Positions 54,857 to 63,707 of a DNA stretch of 64,000 nucleotides are shown here, piece by piece. Origin of the DNA: Hormoscilla sp. GUM202 (GTDB lineage: Bacteria; Cyanobacteriota; Cyanobacteriia; Cyanobacteriales; Desertifilaceae); contig RFFC02000013.1 of NCBI GenBank assembly GCA_005518205.2, positions 62,001-126,000 on the forward strand. Reading direction: 5' to 3'. A model generated the notes under the pieces. It made no database searches, had not been told where the DNA came from, and worked only from the letters and a program-made list of their open reading frames with translations. Made by a program: the position numbers and the translations under genes. Within the stretch, counting starts at the first letter, position 1; each line of letters begins with the position of its first letter.

Positions 54857-57055
54857 ATGACTGAATTTACAACAATTCCCAGTTTTTGTCAAGGAATTCA
54901 ATATTTTGGCGAGGCACTGCCCGGATGGTCACAGTATGGAAAGGAACCGGCGATCGCCCAGGGAAAGCAGGCGATCGCCTCCCCATCGGACAAGAGTGCT
55001 GTCTTTCAAACCCTGTTGGCAGGGGACGCCCTGCGCTATCTGACCCTACAAGTTACGGCGAGTAAAGCTTCCGGACACCCAGGGGGTTTTGCGAGCATTG
55101 CTGAGGCGATCGCGGCCCTGGTGATGCTGGGTTACAAGAACATTATCACGGAAGTGGGACACCATGCCCCGGGATTCTACAGCAATATGTTCCTCGATCG
55201 CTCCCTGGAGGATATGGGGATTGAAACGGTACAGCAAATGCGCGATCGGTTCCGGGAAATGCACGGACTGCTGGGACATCTTTCCGGACAAATTCCCGGA
55301 CTCTTGAACCCTGCTGGCCCCCTGGGACAAGGACAGCACTTCGCCATGGCGGGGGCCAAACTGCATCCGGACGTACTCTTTCCTGTAACCATTGGGGATG
55401 GTGGCATTGGCGAACCCTACATCATGAGTAGCTTCGGTCACTTCCACACCGCCTATCCCCAAGTTACCAACTTCCTGCCCATCTTAGTCTGGAACGGCTA
55501 CAGCCAGGAACACCACAGCATGGTGTCCACCAAATCCAATGCCGAGATGATTGCATACTGGGAGGGTAACGGATTTGCAGAAGTCATTCTTGTCAATGCC
55601 AAGGACTACGATGACGCCAACCAATCGGGCGAATATGTCGATAGCAGCAATTTCTCCTGGGAAAAGCGCCTAGAATTCACCCAAGCAGTGCTAGAAGCAA
55701 CGGACAAAGCAGCTAAATTTGCCATGTCGGGCAAGTTGACAGTGCTGATAGTCAAGCAGTTGAAGGGTGCAGGGGTCCACAAACGGGGCGCAAAATCCCA
55801 CAACCTCTATCCTGGGGACACTGTAGAAAAAGATTACATCGTTAGTGCCCTGAAAGCCCGGGCCTTAACCCCGGAAGCTTGGGATTTAGTGCGGACTAAC
55901 TTTGAACGGGCCGCAGGCGGACCTGCATCCCGTCAAGTGGTGACCGAGAAGGAATTGCCATTACCCGAGTTGGGAACATTGCCTTTAGAGGAATTTCCCC
56001 TTGAGGGCGACAAGAAGGTCGCGACGACGGCAATGGGTAATTTAATTGCCCATGTAGGCAAAAGCGACCCTAATTTCATCCTTTCTAATGCTGATGGAAA
56101 TGCCGCATCGGGGATTAATAATGTCAACATCGCCTTGAAAATCGTCCATCCCACCATTGACGAAACCTATTTCCAAGGGCCCCAAGGTCAAGTTTACGAA
56201 CCCTTGAGTGAAGATGCTTGTGCGGGGTTAGCTGCCAGTTTGGCCTTGTTTGGCGCCCGGACTTTGTGGTGTTCCTACGAATCTTTTGCCATCAACGGTT
56301 TGCCTATCTGGCAAACCGTGACTCAAGCAATGGCAGAATTGCGCCGTCCTACTCCGGCTACGATTACCTTATTTACAGCGGGGGCCTTAGAACAAGGACG
56401 CAATGGTTGGACCCATCAACGGCCTGAAATTGAAAATTACTTTGCGGCCATGATGCGGAATGGAAATGTTTTTCCCCTATTCCCCTGCGATGCTAATAGT
56501 ATCCAAGCCTGTTACGAGTGGGCCCTAGGCATGAAGAATAAGGGGATTACTATTACTGCGAGTAAGTCTCCCTTACCCGTGCGATCGACCTTCGATCAAA
56601 CCCGCAAGGCGTTGCAGGATGGCGGGGTAATATTGCAGGAAACGGAAGGGAAAAAGAAAGTCGTGTTTGCGGTAATTGGGGACATGACCTTAATTCCCGT
56701 ATTTGATGCAGCTGCATCTTTAGCAAATGTCGGAATTGGCGTGCGGATAGTCTCAGTTATCAGTCCGCGCCGCTTGTATCGTCCCGAGGATACCGCTTGG
56801 CAAACTTGTACGGAAGCTGACGGACATTTCTTAGATGATGCCGGGTTTGAGAAGTTGTTTGGCGGTGATGGGTTAATTGGCGTGACCGGGGGGACTAGCG
56901 CCATGCTAGAACCAATCATGTTGCGGAGTAACGTGAAGCGAGATACCTTTGCTTGGAAGCGGGGCGAGACTGGGTCGAGTCCTGGAACAATCATGGCCTA
57001 TAATGGTTTGACTGCTGAGGCTTTGGCGAAACGCGCGGAAGAGTTGGTGAAGTAA
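54857..57055 (+). CDS. Transketolase/phosphoketolase-like ThDP enzyme
   Basis: 732 residues from ATG 54857 (MTEFTTIPSFCQGIQ). Thiamine-diphosphate enzyme of transketolase type: substrate-site KASGHPGGFASIAEA, a cofactor motif TIGDGGIGEPYIMSSFGHFH, HHSMVSTKSN, a pyrimidine-domain segment (NADGNAASGINNVN, LFGARTLWCSYESFAINGLP) and a C-terminal domain. It is not the standard Calvin-cycle transketolase, whose N-terminus and GDG motif differ; it resembles the phosphoketolase-related family seen in cyanobacteria. Substrate cannot be told from sequence alone. A TTG 10 codons upstream is a less likely start. A repeat with two 78-bp units follows the stop. Confidence 0.75.
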   Translation: MTEFTTIPSFCQGIQYFGEALPGWSQYGKEPAIAQGKQAIASPSDKSAVFQTLLAGDALRYLTLQVTASKASGHPGGFASIAEAIAALVMLGYKNIITEVGHHAPGFYSNMFLDRSLEDMGIETVQQMRDRFREMHGLLGHLSGQIPGLLNPAGPLGQGQHFAMAGAKLHPDVLFPVTIGDGGIGEPYIMSSFGHFHTAYPQVTNFLPILVWNGYSQEHHSMVSTKSNAEMIAYWEGNGFAEVILVNAKDYDDANQSGEYVDSSNFSWEKRLEFTQAVLEATDKAAKFAMSGKLTVLIVKQLKGAGVHKRGAKSHNLYPGDTVEKDYIVSALKARALTPEAWDLVRTNFERAAGGPASRQVVTEKELPLPELGTLPLEEFPLEGDKKVATTAMGNLIAHVGKSDPNFILSNADGNAASGINNVNIALKIVHPTIDETYFQGPQGQVYEPLSEDACAGLAASLALFGARTLWCSYESFAINGLPIWQTVTQAMAELRRPTPATITLFTAGALEQGRNGWTHQRPEIENYFAAMMRNGNVFPLFPCDANSIQACYEWALGMKNKGITITASKSPLPVRSTFDQTRKALQDGGVILQETEGKKKVVFAVIGDMTLIPVFDAAASLANVGIGVRIVSVISPRRLYRPEDTAWQTCTEADGHFLDDAGFEKLFGGDGLIGVTGGTSAMLEPIMLRSNVKRDTFAWKRGETGSSPGTIMAYNGLTAEALAKRAEELVK

Positions 57056-57190
57056 GCGATACCCGGCCACCGATACCATCAATGGTATCGCTACAGGTAC
57101 AAAGCCCGCCTGCGCGGGCTACCATTTCCCTCAGACCGATACCCGGCCACCGATACCATCAATGGTATCGCTACAGGTACAAAGCCCGCC
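57056..57190. repeat. Two direct repeats after the ThDP enzyme gene
   Basis: GATACCCGGCCACCGATACC ... GGTACAAAGCCCGCC occurs at about 57058 and 57139, each containing the palindrome CGATACCATC/GATGGTATCG. Confidence 0.85.
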
Positions 57191-57777
57191 TTGTATGTTG
57201 GAATAGAGAAGGGACATCAGGCAAAACTGCCTACTATCGGTTGCGCTGGGTCAACCCGAAAGGAAAGCCAGGGCCCTGGAGCGATATTGTGAGTGCCCCA
57301 ATTATGCCATAGAAAGGCAAGGACTAAAGTCCTGACTACGAACCAGATATCAATAATGGCTACATTTTTACCCCATTGATAAAAAGGATGATGAAGGAAT
57401 ACGGCAAATTCACGAGTCGCTCTGATGACCGATCCGATTTTTCCGGAACGGTAAGCCAGCGGCTATGAGAATGCCAAATCCTTGATTAGAGAGGTTGTTA
57501 TAGAACGCTACGCTTGCAAAGATTTATTCTCCCAGATGCCGATGGCAAAGACCGCAGCCAATAATTTGCTTCTTTTTTATCTAGAGTGCCTCGTTGCAAA
57601 AACACTATAATTGAAGGCTGAAACCCTTATTCTCTCCTCACCTGAGTTATCGATTTACTTTTATGAGATGCACCCCTTAAGGGGGGATTTTATTCACCAG
57701 CAGAACTACCAGCACGGGAAAAGGGCAATCGATGGAGAATGGTGAATGGAGAATGGAAAGTAAACAATTAGCAATTC
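57191..57777. other. Gap with a coding scrap
   Basis: 57191-57312 encodes VCWNREGTSGKTAYYRLRWV and NPKGKPGPWSDIVSA, a repeat-like C-terminal scrap of a protein I cannot name. Beyond it there is a TGAGATGCACCCC end motif at about 57664 and no gene. Confidence 0.45.
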
Positions 57778-58428
57778 TCAATTAGCAGAGGGACATAAAT
57801 CCGATAGCACGCAAGCATGACATGCAGGTTTCTTGGCCTGGCAGACTGCTCGACCGTGGTAAATTAGCCGAATAGACCAATTTTGCCAATCAGACTGGGG
57901 CAATAATCTGATTAAATCTCGCTCAATGGGCACGGGCTCCTTTTGTTCCGTTAACCCTAAACGCTGAGACAGACGCTTGACATGGGTATCGACTGTCACC
58001 CCTTGATTGATGCCAAAAGCATTCGCTAACACTACATTAGCAGTCTTGCGGGCGACTCCTGGCAATTGCACGAGTTGTTCCATCTGTTGGGGCACTTCTC
58101 CCCGAAATTCTGTGACAATCATCTGACAAGTAGCTTGGATATTCTTGGCCTTATTGCGATAAAATCCAGTGGGACGGACTAGGTTCTCTAATTCACTAAT
58201 TTGAGCGCTGGCGATCGCCCGGGCATCAGGAAACTGTCGAAACAACTCTGGAGTTACCTGATTTACCCTTTCGTCGGTACATTGAGCAGCAAGAATCGTA
58301 GCTACTAGCAGTTGTAAAGGTGTTTGATAATCGAGAGTACAGCGGGCGTCAGGATAAAGTCGCTGCAAGCGAATCAAAATTTCTAATGCCCGCTGTTCTT
58401 TAGCTGACCATTTACGGGTAATACTCAT
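57778..58428 (-). CDS. nth: Endonuclease III
   Basis: Base-excision-repair glycosylase/AP lyase for oxidised pyrimidines. 216 residues. Helix-hairpin-helix with catalytic Lys LPGVARKTANVV, catalytic Asp in VTVDTHVKRLS, and the C-terminal [4Fe-4S] cluster CQAKKPACHACVLSDLC (Cx6Cx2Cx5C). Together with xthA next door it provides a small base-excision repair group. ATG 58428, MSITRKWSAKEQ. Confidence 0.96.
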   Translation of the reverse strand: MSITRKWSAKEQRALEILIRLQRLYPDARCTLDYQTPLQLLVATILAAQCTDERVNQVTPELFRQFPDARAIASAQISELENLVRPTGFYRNKAKNIQATCQMIVTEFRGEVPQQMEQLVQLPGVARKTANVVLANAFGINQGVTVDTHVKRLSQRLGLTEQKEPVPIERDLIRLLPQSDWQNWSIRLIYHGRAVCQAKKPACHACVLSDLCPSAN

Positions 58429-58831
58429 AGTAGGTAATCGTTGATTGTTCCTAGTTCCTCTTTTCTCTCAAACGGGTAAGCACGCTGCCACTAAAATCCA
58501 GATATAGTTGCAAGCCTATGGCCTTCGTGCTTACTACAAACTGGGACGTTCCCTGCCTTCCTCAGGGAACTTCGATATCCCCCAGAGGGGACGCTCGATG
58601 TTCCCCAGGAGCTCGATGTCTCCGGAGAGCGCGGTTGAGCACTACTCCGGAGACATCGTATTCGTCAAATAAAAATGGTCAGAGCACTAGATACATCGTT
58701 TATCAGTTGTTAGTTGTTAGTTGTCAGTTGTTATACTACGAACGATCGGGAACTGCGCTGGGCCGCCAAACCGACTTGAACATTTTGGCGCCAGTCGATC
58801 CTTTTCCAAGTATAGTTGTTACCGATGAAAC
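58429..58831. other. Gap with a mobile palindrome
   Basis: Includes a family-1 palindrome at 58614-58658, a TTCCCTGCC...CAGGGAA inverted repeat at about 58549 and GTTAGTTGTTAGTTGTCAGT repeats. No gene. Confidence 0.5.
58614..58658. repeat. Mobile palindrome, family 1
   Basis: 45 bp, arms CGATGTCTCCGGAG/CTCCGGAGACATCG, loop AGCGCGGTTGAGCACTA, which shares GCGC and GCACTA with the copies at 29767 and 31719. Confidence 0.85.
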
Positions 58832-59620
58832 TTAAAATTCAACAATTACGGGTGCGTGGTCGCTGGGTTTGGGTAGCTTCCTGGGGGTGACATCGATCAT
58901 GCAGCTAGTTGCTTGTTGGTAAAGGGTGGGCGAAAGATAGAAATGATCGATCCGCCATCCCCGCTTCTTTTTAAACGCCTGATGCCGATAGTCCCACCAG
59001 CTGTAATGTCCTTCTTCTGAGGTGAATTTTCTAAATGCGTCCCCTAATCCTAATTCTACAATCTCTTGCAAAGCTTGGCGCTCTGGTTCTGTCGTGCCTG
59101 TGATTTCATCTGATGGTAAAACTTTCTTATGTATATCTCTCTCGTCTGGGACAATGTTGAAGTCTCCGCCTATGCATACTTTCTCATGTTTGTCAAGCAT
59201 GTTTTGCAGGTATTCATGTAGGAGTTTCAGCCAACTGAGTTTATAATAGTATTGATCGCTGAAAGCCGTTGCACCATTGGGAACGTAGACGCTGATGATG
59301 CGACTTTCATCTATTATACCGGTAATTAATCGCTTTTGCTCGTCAAACTCTCCGACTTTTTCTCGCCCCAGCACCGGCGCAAACCCGACGCTCACATCTG
59401 ACATGGGTTGGCGAGAGATCAGGGCGACGCCGTTGTAGGATTTTTGGCCCGAGATGTAGACGTGATATCCTAGTTCTTCTAGGGGCGATCGGGGAAAGTC
59501 GGCGTCTGGGACTTTCGTTTCTTGCAAGCATAGCACATCCATGGGATTTTCGCCCAGCCAATCGATCACCTGTGCTAAGCGGGTGCGAATTGAGTTAACA
59601 TTCCAAGTAGCAATCTTCAT
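58832..59620 (-). CDS. xthA: Exodeoxyribonuclease III
   Basis: AP endonuclease/3'-exonuclease of base-excision repair, 262 residues. EEP-fold motifs: KIATWNVNSIRTRL, LCLQETKVPD (metal Glu), VYVPNG, GGDFNIVPDE, WRIDHFYLSP and SDHAPVIVEF. Full length. Divergent from miaE; the two ATGs are only 14 bp apart, so their promoters must overlap each other's coding starts. Confidence 0.95.
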   Translation of the reverse strand: MKIATWNVNSIRTRLAQVIDWLGENPMDVLCLQETKVPDADFPRSPLEELGYHVYISGQKSYNGVALISRQPMSDVSVGFAPVLGREKVGEFDEQKRLITGIIDESRIISVYVPNGATAFSDQYYYKLSWLKLLHEYLQNMLDKHEKVCIGGDFNIVPDERDIHKKVLPSDEITGTTEPERQALQEIVELGLGDAFRKFTSEEGHYSWWDYRHQAFKKKRGWRIDHFYLSPTLYQQATSCMIDVTPRKLPKPSDHAPVIVEF

Positions 59621-59634
59621 CTGCTTGACCTCCT

Positions 59635-60261
59635 ATGACTGTGACAACAATACCACCAAAGATTAAATTTCTCGTCTCACCGACTTCTCGGGAGTGGGTA
59701 TACCAGGCCCTGGCTAACCTGGATATTATTTTACTGGATCATTCCCACTGCGAACGCAAAGCTGCTCAAGTTGCCTTAAGCTTGATGTTTCGCTATCCTG
59801 CTAGTACGGAACTGGTACGGAAGCTGACGGCGATAGCCTGTGAGGAACTGGAACATTTTGAACTGGTTAATCAGATTTTAGAACGTCGTGGTATCCCTCT
59901 GGCCCCCATGACGGCACCTCCCTACGGTGCGGAGTTAAAATCCCAAGTTCGCCGCCGGGAACCCGAACGGATGTTAGATTCCTTGCTAGTCTCTAGTTTA
60001 ATTGAAGCTCGCTCTCACGAGCGCTTTGGTTTGTTAGCCATTCACATCCAGGAATGCGCTGCGCGCACGCTACGCGATCGGGAGTTAGCTCAATTCTATC
60101 ACAGTTTGATGGCTTCGGAAGCCCGTCACTATGGGGTCTACTGGACCCTGGCCACTACTTACTTCCATCGCGATCGGGTGATGGAGAGATTAGCAGAATT
60201 GGCGATCGTGGAAAGTCGGTTGCTTTCAACCTTACATCCAGAACCGCGAATTCATAGCTAA
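59635..60261 (+). CDS. miaE: tRNA-(ms2io6A)-hydroxylase MiaE-like
   Basis: Non-haem diiron monooxygenase that hydroxylates ms2i6A37 in tRNA. 208 residues with the ferritin-like iron ligands HCERKAAQVAL, CEELEHFELV, SLIEARSHERFG and SEARHYGVYW. The sequence IQECAARTLRDRELAQFY is encoded through a GCGCTGCGCGCACGCTACGC repeat (60056-60078), so a short mobile repeat has changed residues about 140-148 while keeping the frame. Shares the intergenic start region with xthA. Confidence 0.92.
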   Translation: MTVTTIPPKIKFLVSPTSREWVYQALANLDIILLDHSHCERKAAQVALSLMFRYPASTELVRKLTAIACEELEHFELVNQILERRGIPLAPMTAPPYGAELKSQVRRREPERMLDSLLVSSLIEARSHERFGLLAIHIQECAARTLRDRELAQFYHSLMASEARHYGVYWTLATTYFHRDRVMERLAELAIVESRLLSTLHPEPRIHS

Positions 60262-60380
60262 TATTGTGAATTGAGAATGGAATATTGTGAATTGAGAATG
60301 GAAAATTATCCGTAGGTTGGGTTTCGGGCCTCAACCCAACGGAGGTAGGGCGATCGCATATAATACCAAAAAGGCGCTAA

Positions 60381-60508
60381 GATGAAGAGTAGATATAAAG
60401 AGTTTCTGATTCGCGATTGGCATGAGGACGATCGCGCCTCGGTCATAGCAGTCATTAGTTCGGTGTTGGCGGAGTATGGTTTGCAATGGGAACCAGAGGG
60501 GGCAGATA
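60381..60508 (+). pseudogene. GNAT acetyltransferase gene, cut by an ISKra4 element
   Basis: MKSRYKEFLIRDWHEDDRAS and VLAEYGLQWEPEGADR form the start of a GNAT-family acetyltransferase. After GADR the sequence enters the left end of the IS at 60509. The remaining two thirds are not found on the far side, so the 3' part has been deleted. Confidence 0.75.
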
Positions 60509-60606
60509 GGGTGCATCCCAGTTTCGCAATGAGTAGAAATGCTTAGTCGAACGGGTTCCGAGATGGTGTTAAGCTGAGACAGTCGGTAAACGCTCCCTCT
60601 AAAACT

Positions 60607-60825
60607 ATGAATCCTGAAAATTTAGCTCAAATTAAAACCTATGCTTTGGGAATAGCCGCCTTGTTGTATGAGGAGGCCCAAGGGACTGTTCCAGAGCAAT
60701 TGAAAACACTCTCAGGACTCGAAGCTACAGTCCGTGGGCAGTTGCTTCAATACGTCAGTCCAGAGATTGCCCTTTTTTTATCGAAAGCACCAGTGGCACC
60801 ACCGCAGGGCGAACCCGAATCTTAA
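60607..60825 (+). CDS. ISKra4 element, first transposase frame
   Basis: 72 residues: MNPENLAQIKTYALGIAALL, YEEAQGTVPEQLKTLSGLEA, then LQYVSPEIALFLSKAP. A helical N-terminal segment of the transposase. The stop at 60823 is 8 bp before the next frame (a TTG at 60834), so translational coupling or frameshifting may join the two. Closely similar to the first frame of copy 1. Confidence 0.75.
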   Translation: MNPENLAQIKTYALGIAALLYEEAQGTVPEQLKTLSGLEATVRGQLLQYVSPEIALFLSKAPVAPPQGEPES

Positions 60826-60833
60826 ACAGCATT

Positions 60834-61868
60834 TTGGGCCAGCTCCTCATCACGGAGAAGCAAGCGACTTATTTTGATGTGAGAGCCTATAGCCAGTGGA
60901 GTCCCTATCTGGAAAAATGTTGCTTGTTACTGAGTGCGAACTCTTCTTATGAGCACGCCTCGGAAGATCTTAAGCAGCTCACGGGGATGAGCGTTTCCCG
61001 GGGAACTCAGCAACGACTGGTGCAACGTTATGAGTTTGAATTACTGACAGTTAAAGAAGCCGTTTCCTCAACGAGCGCTCAAGAACCGAAACTGCCCCTT
61101 CAGGAGTTTGAGTTGCCCACAGCTAAAGAAGCCGTTTCCTCAACGGGCCCTCAAGGACCGAAACTGCCCCCTCAGGAGTTTGAGTTGCCGACGGCTAAAA
61201 AAGCTGTTTCCGAAATCAGCCCTCAAGAACCGAAAGTGCTCGCCCATGAGTTGAAGTTGCCGACTGTCAAGGAAGTTGTTGAGGAAATGAGCATTGATGG
61301 GGGGAAAGTACGCTTACGGACCCCGCAAGGGAGACCCTGTGAGTGGCGCGATTACAAGGGCGTTAATCTACATGACCTCGGGGTAGCGGCCTTCTTTCGG
61401 GACAATGCAGGACTGGTCAAATGGGTCAACCAGCAGCCCTTGGCGAATCCACTTGTGAGTATCGGAGACGGTCATGATGGCGTTTGGAATTTGTTTGCCG
61501 AGATTGGCCCAACCATCTTCCGTCTGGAAATCCTCGATTGGTATCACTTGATGGAAAACCTCGAGCAAGTCGGTGGGTCCAGCTCTAGACTGGCACGAGT
61601 GAAAGCTCTCCTATGGTCAGGCAAGGTAGATGCAGCCCTCAAAGAATTTGACGACTGGGAGCATCCACGGGTTGATAACTTCAGGGCCTATGTTACTAAG
61701 CATCGTCACCGCATTGTGAACTATGGCTATTACCAAGCCGAGGGAATTTCAATCGGTTCGGGAGAGGTGGAATCAACGATTAAGCAGGTTGCGGCACGGG
61801 TGAAGCTCTCAGGAGCGCAGTGGAAAGCTGCCAATGTTCCCCAAGTTCTGCGGCATCTCGCAGCGTAG
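60834..61868 (+). CDS. ISKra4-family transposase, main frame (end altered)
   Basis: 344 residues: QATYFDVRAYSQWSPYLEKC, SYEHASEDLKQLTGMSVSRG, then a linker with three or four repeats of about 22 residues (FELPTAKEAVSS...PKLPPQE), and the catalytic part (IDGGKVRLRTPQGRPCEWRD, GDGHDGVWNLFAEIG, DWYHLMENL, SIGSGEVESTIKQ). The end RHLAA is caused by a CTCGCAGCGTAGGGGGCCC repeat inserted at about 61856; copy 1 there reads HRCAYLNGVFSR-like. Loss of the last 8-10 residues may or may not affect activity. Confidence 0.82.
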   Translation: MGQLLITEKQATYFDVRAYSQWSPYLEKCCLLLSANSSYEHASEDLKQLTGMSVSRGTQQRLVQRYEFELLTVKEAVSSTSAQEPKLPLQEFELPTAKEAVSSTGPQGPKLPPQEFELPTAKKAVSEISPQEPKVLAHELKLPTVKEVVEEMSIDGGKVRLRTPQGRPCEWRDYKGVNLHDLGVAAFFRDNAGLVKWVNQQPLANPLVSIGDGHDGVWNLFAEIGPTIFRLEILDWYHLMENLEQVGGSSSRLARVKALLWSGKVDAALKEFDDWEHPRVDNFRAYVTKHRHRIVNYGYYQAEGISIGSGEVESTIKQVAARVKLSGAQWKAANVPQVLRHLAA

Positions 61869-62217
61869 GGGGCCCGGAGCGTGCTTATCTCAATGGAGTA
61901 TTCTCAAGGTGAGTCAATCTTGACATTCTCATCATCTCGTGGTCTGTCAAGATAAAATTGACGAATTTTACGGAGATAACCGCTTCCGAGCCTTCCCTTC
62001 TCTTATCCGTCATCATTTCCTTGACAGACCAAGAGTCTATTAGTGACAGTTTAACAATGAAGTATTTTGGCTCATTGCCAAATTGGTCCGAGCCTTCCCT
62101 TCTCTTATCCGTCATCATTTCCTTGACAGACCAAGGGTCTATTAGTGACAGTTTAACAATGAAGTATTTTGGCTCATTGCCAAATTGGGATGCACCCGAT
62201 CGTATGTGACTTAACAT

Positions 62218-62248
62218 GAGAAATCCGCTCTTATAGCGCGGATTTCTC
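62218..62248. terminator. Hairpin downstream of thf1
   Basis: GAGAAATCCGC...GCGGATTTCTC, 11-bp arms and a 9-nt loop, about 60 bp after the minus-strand thf1 stop. Probable transcript end. Confidence 0.6.
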
Positions 62249-62309
62249 ATCAGACTGCCTATTTGTGGTTTTACTTCCAGGTTAAACCTAGCTTAATCTT
62301 ACTTCCCTG

Positions 62310-63047
62310 TTACTCTTGGGGAGTATCGGAGGCTTGGCCTTCTTCAGTCGAGTCACCTTGAGATAATGGTGCATTTTTTTCCTTCAGGCGCTGTTCTTGT
62401 TTTTTCCGATCGGCCTGGAGAATATCAGCCATCACACTGCGTGCCTGGTTCATTTTTTCCAGATTTGAGCGGTACAACTCCAGGTCTTTTTCCAGTTTAT
62501 CTTCTGGCAAATTCAGGGTATCGCAGACTTTATGAAGTGCAGATGCCAACTCTTTTTCGTCTTTCACCATCTCCGGGTTGGCCATTTGCAGCAAGTTGAA
62601 CAGACCAATGGCAAACAGACGGCTATACTTAAACTTCGGGTTAGAGGCGATCGCCTGGGCCATTTCCCGCAACAGTTCGGCACCTGGTGTACTATCCGAC
62701 AGGGTAAGACCCGCCAGTATTGCAGGCCCTGACGAACCAGTTACCACCCCTTGTAACCCCTGAGCATCCTCTCGATACCGTTGCGGATCGTCTCCCAGGG
62801 CCTTACACAGGGAATTAAAAATAGAGACCTTATCATCTGGAGGGGAATAGCCCTGCATAAACTGATCAAAGGAGGATACTACACCCAAAGCATAGATCTG
62901 GTCGTAGCTAAAATTCACATTTACCGACAGCAAATGCATTTCCACCATCAACTCTTCCACTACCCGCCGATAGATCGAATTGATCGGACGAGTGTGGAGG
63001 CTATAGAAAGATCGCTTAGTATCTGAAAAAGTGGGGACGTTATTCAC
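62310..63047 (-). CDS. thf1: Thylakoid formation protein Thf1/Psb29
   Basis: 245 residues. Psb29/Thf1 binds FtsH proteases and is needed for photosystem II repair and thylakoid organisation; found in cyanobacteria and chloroplasts. Family start VPTFSDTKRSFYSLHTRPIN, then SIYRRVVEELMVEMHLLSVN, YALGVVSSFDQFM, FKYSRLFAIGLFNLLQ, and a charged C-terminal coiled coil (about 195-230). ATG 63047 is the normal start. A hairpin follows. Confidence 0.95.
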   Translation of the reverse strand: MNNVPTFSDTKRSFYSLHTRPINSIYRRVVEELMVEMHLLSVNVNFSYDQIYALGVVSSFDQFMQGYSPPDDKVSIFNSLCKALGDDPQRYREDAQGLQGVVTGSSGPAILAGLTLSDSTPGAELLREMAQAIASNPKFKYSRLFAIGLFNLLQMANPEMVKDEKELASALHKVCDTLNLPEDKLEKDLELYRSNLEKMNQARSVMADILQADRKKQEQRLKEKNAPLSQGDSTEEGQASDTPQE

Positions 63048-63350
63048 AACGAGAATCTTTTTGGAGGACGTGAGCCCATTTTCTCTTTTCCGGGCAACTT
63101 TGCCAACTCTATCATTTCGGCTGACGGAACGGGCGATCGCCTGCTCCGTCAGTCAACCCAGTTATCAATTACCAGTTACCAGTTACCATTTTCTGTTCGC
63201 TGTTCCGCGATCGGGCTGCCCTTACGGCCACAAACCGTCTCACGCTCGATGACTGGCGACCACCATTGCCCATCGATCGCCAATTATCTGGTAACTAGCT
63301 GCATCTGCCAGCGCCAGGGGCCTTATCGGGCTATGGATAGGGGAGACTAG
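63048..63350. other. Gap, nothing recognised
   Basis: Contains GGGCGATCGCC and ACCAGTTACCAGTTACC repeats; presumed promoter region of thf1. Confidence 0.4.
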
Positions 63351-63707
63351 CTAACTGGTAACTCTAGGTACGCCTTCAAGGGCATCATCTTCAGTGTCAA
63401 AGATTTCAAACACTGAATCCATCATCGTGACCTCAAACACCAGTTTAGCTTCTGGATGCACATTACAAATGCGGAAACTCCCTTTCACCTTCTCCGCATC
63501 TCGCATCCCTGCCACCAGCGATGTCAGACCCGAACTGTCAATGAAGTTGACCTGACCGAGATTGACTACTACATGACGACTGAGTTTAGAAATACACTCC
63601 TGTAACTTCAGGCGAAATTGCCAAGCCGTGGTTATATCCAGGCGTCCTGTCGGCGTCAATACGATAATTGTTGTGCCGTCTTGGGTTGTATATGTTTTTT
63701 GCTCCAT
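63351..63707 (-). CDS. STAS-domain anti-sigma-factor antagonist
   Basis: 118 residues: a single STAS domain with LTPTGRLDITTAWQFRLKLQ and the phosphorylatable Ser region NFIDSSGLTSLVAGM. Such proteins are switched by a serine kinase/phosphatase pair and bind either anti-sigma factors or other regulators. No kinase is adjacent. ATG 63707, MEQKTYTTQDG. Stand-alone STAS genes are common in cyanobacteria; the partner here is unknown. Confidence 0.9.
   Translation of the reverse strand: MEQKTYTTQDGTTIIVLTPTGRLDITTAWQFRLKLQECISKLSRHVVVNLGQVNFIDSSGLTSLVAGMRDAEKVKGSFRICNVHPEAKLVFEVTMMDSVFEIFDTEDDALEGVPRVTS

Larger units (their letters stand above)
60509..62197 (+). mobile_element. ISKra4-type insertion sequence, copy 2
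   Basis: Starts GGGTGCATCCCAGTTTCG and ends CAAATTGGGATGCACCC. The right end region holds a 102-bp direct duplication (units at 61985 and 62087, each TCCGAGCCTTCCC ... GCCAAATTGG). No matching target duplication is visible, in line with a deletion of the neighbouring GNAT gene. More intact than copy 1. Confidence 0.85.
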
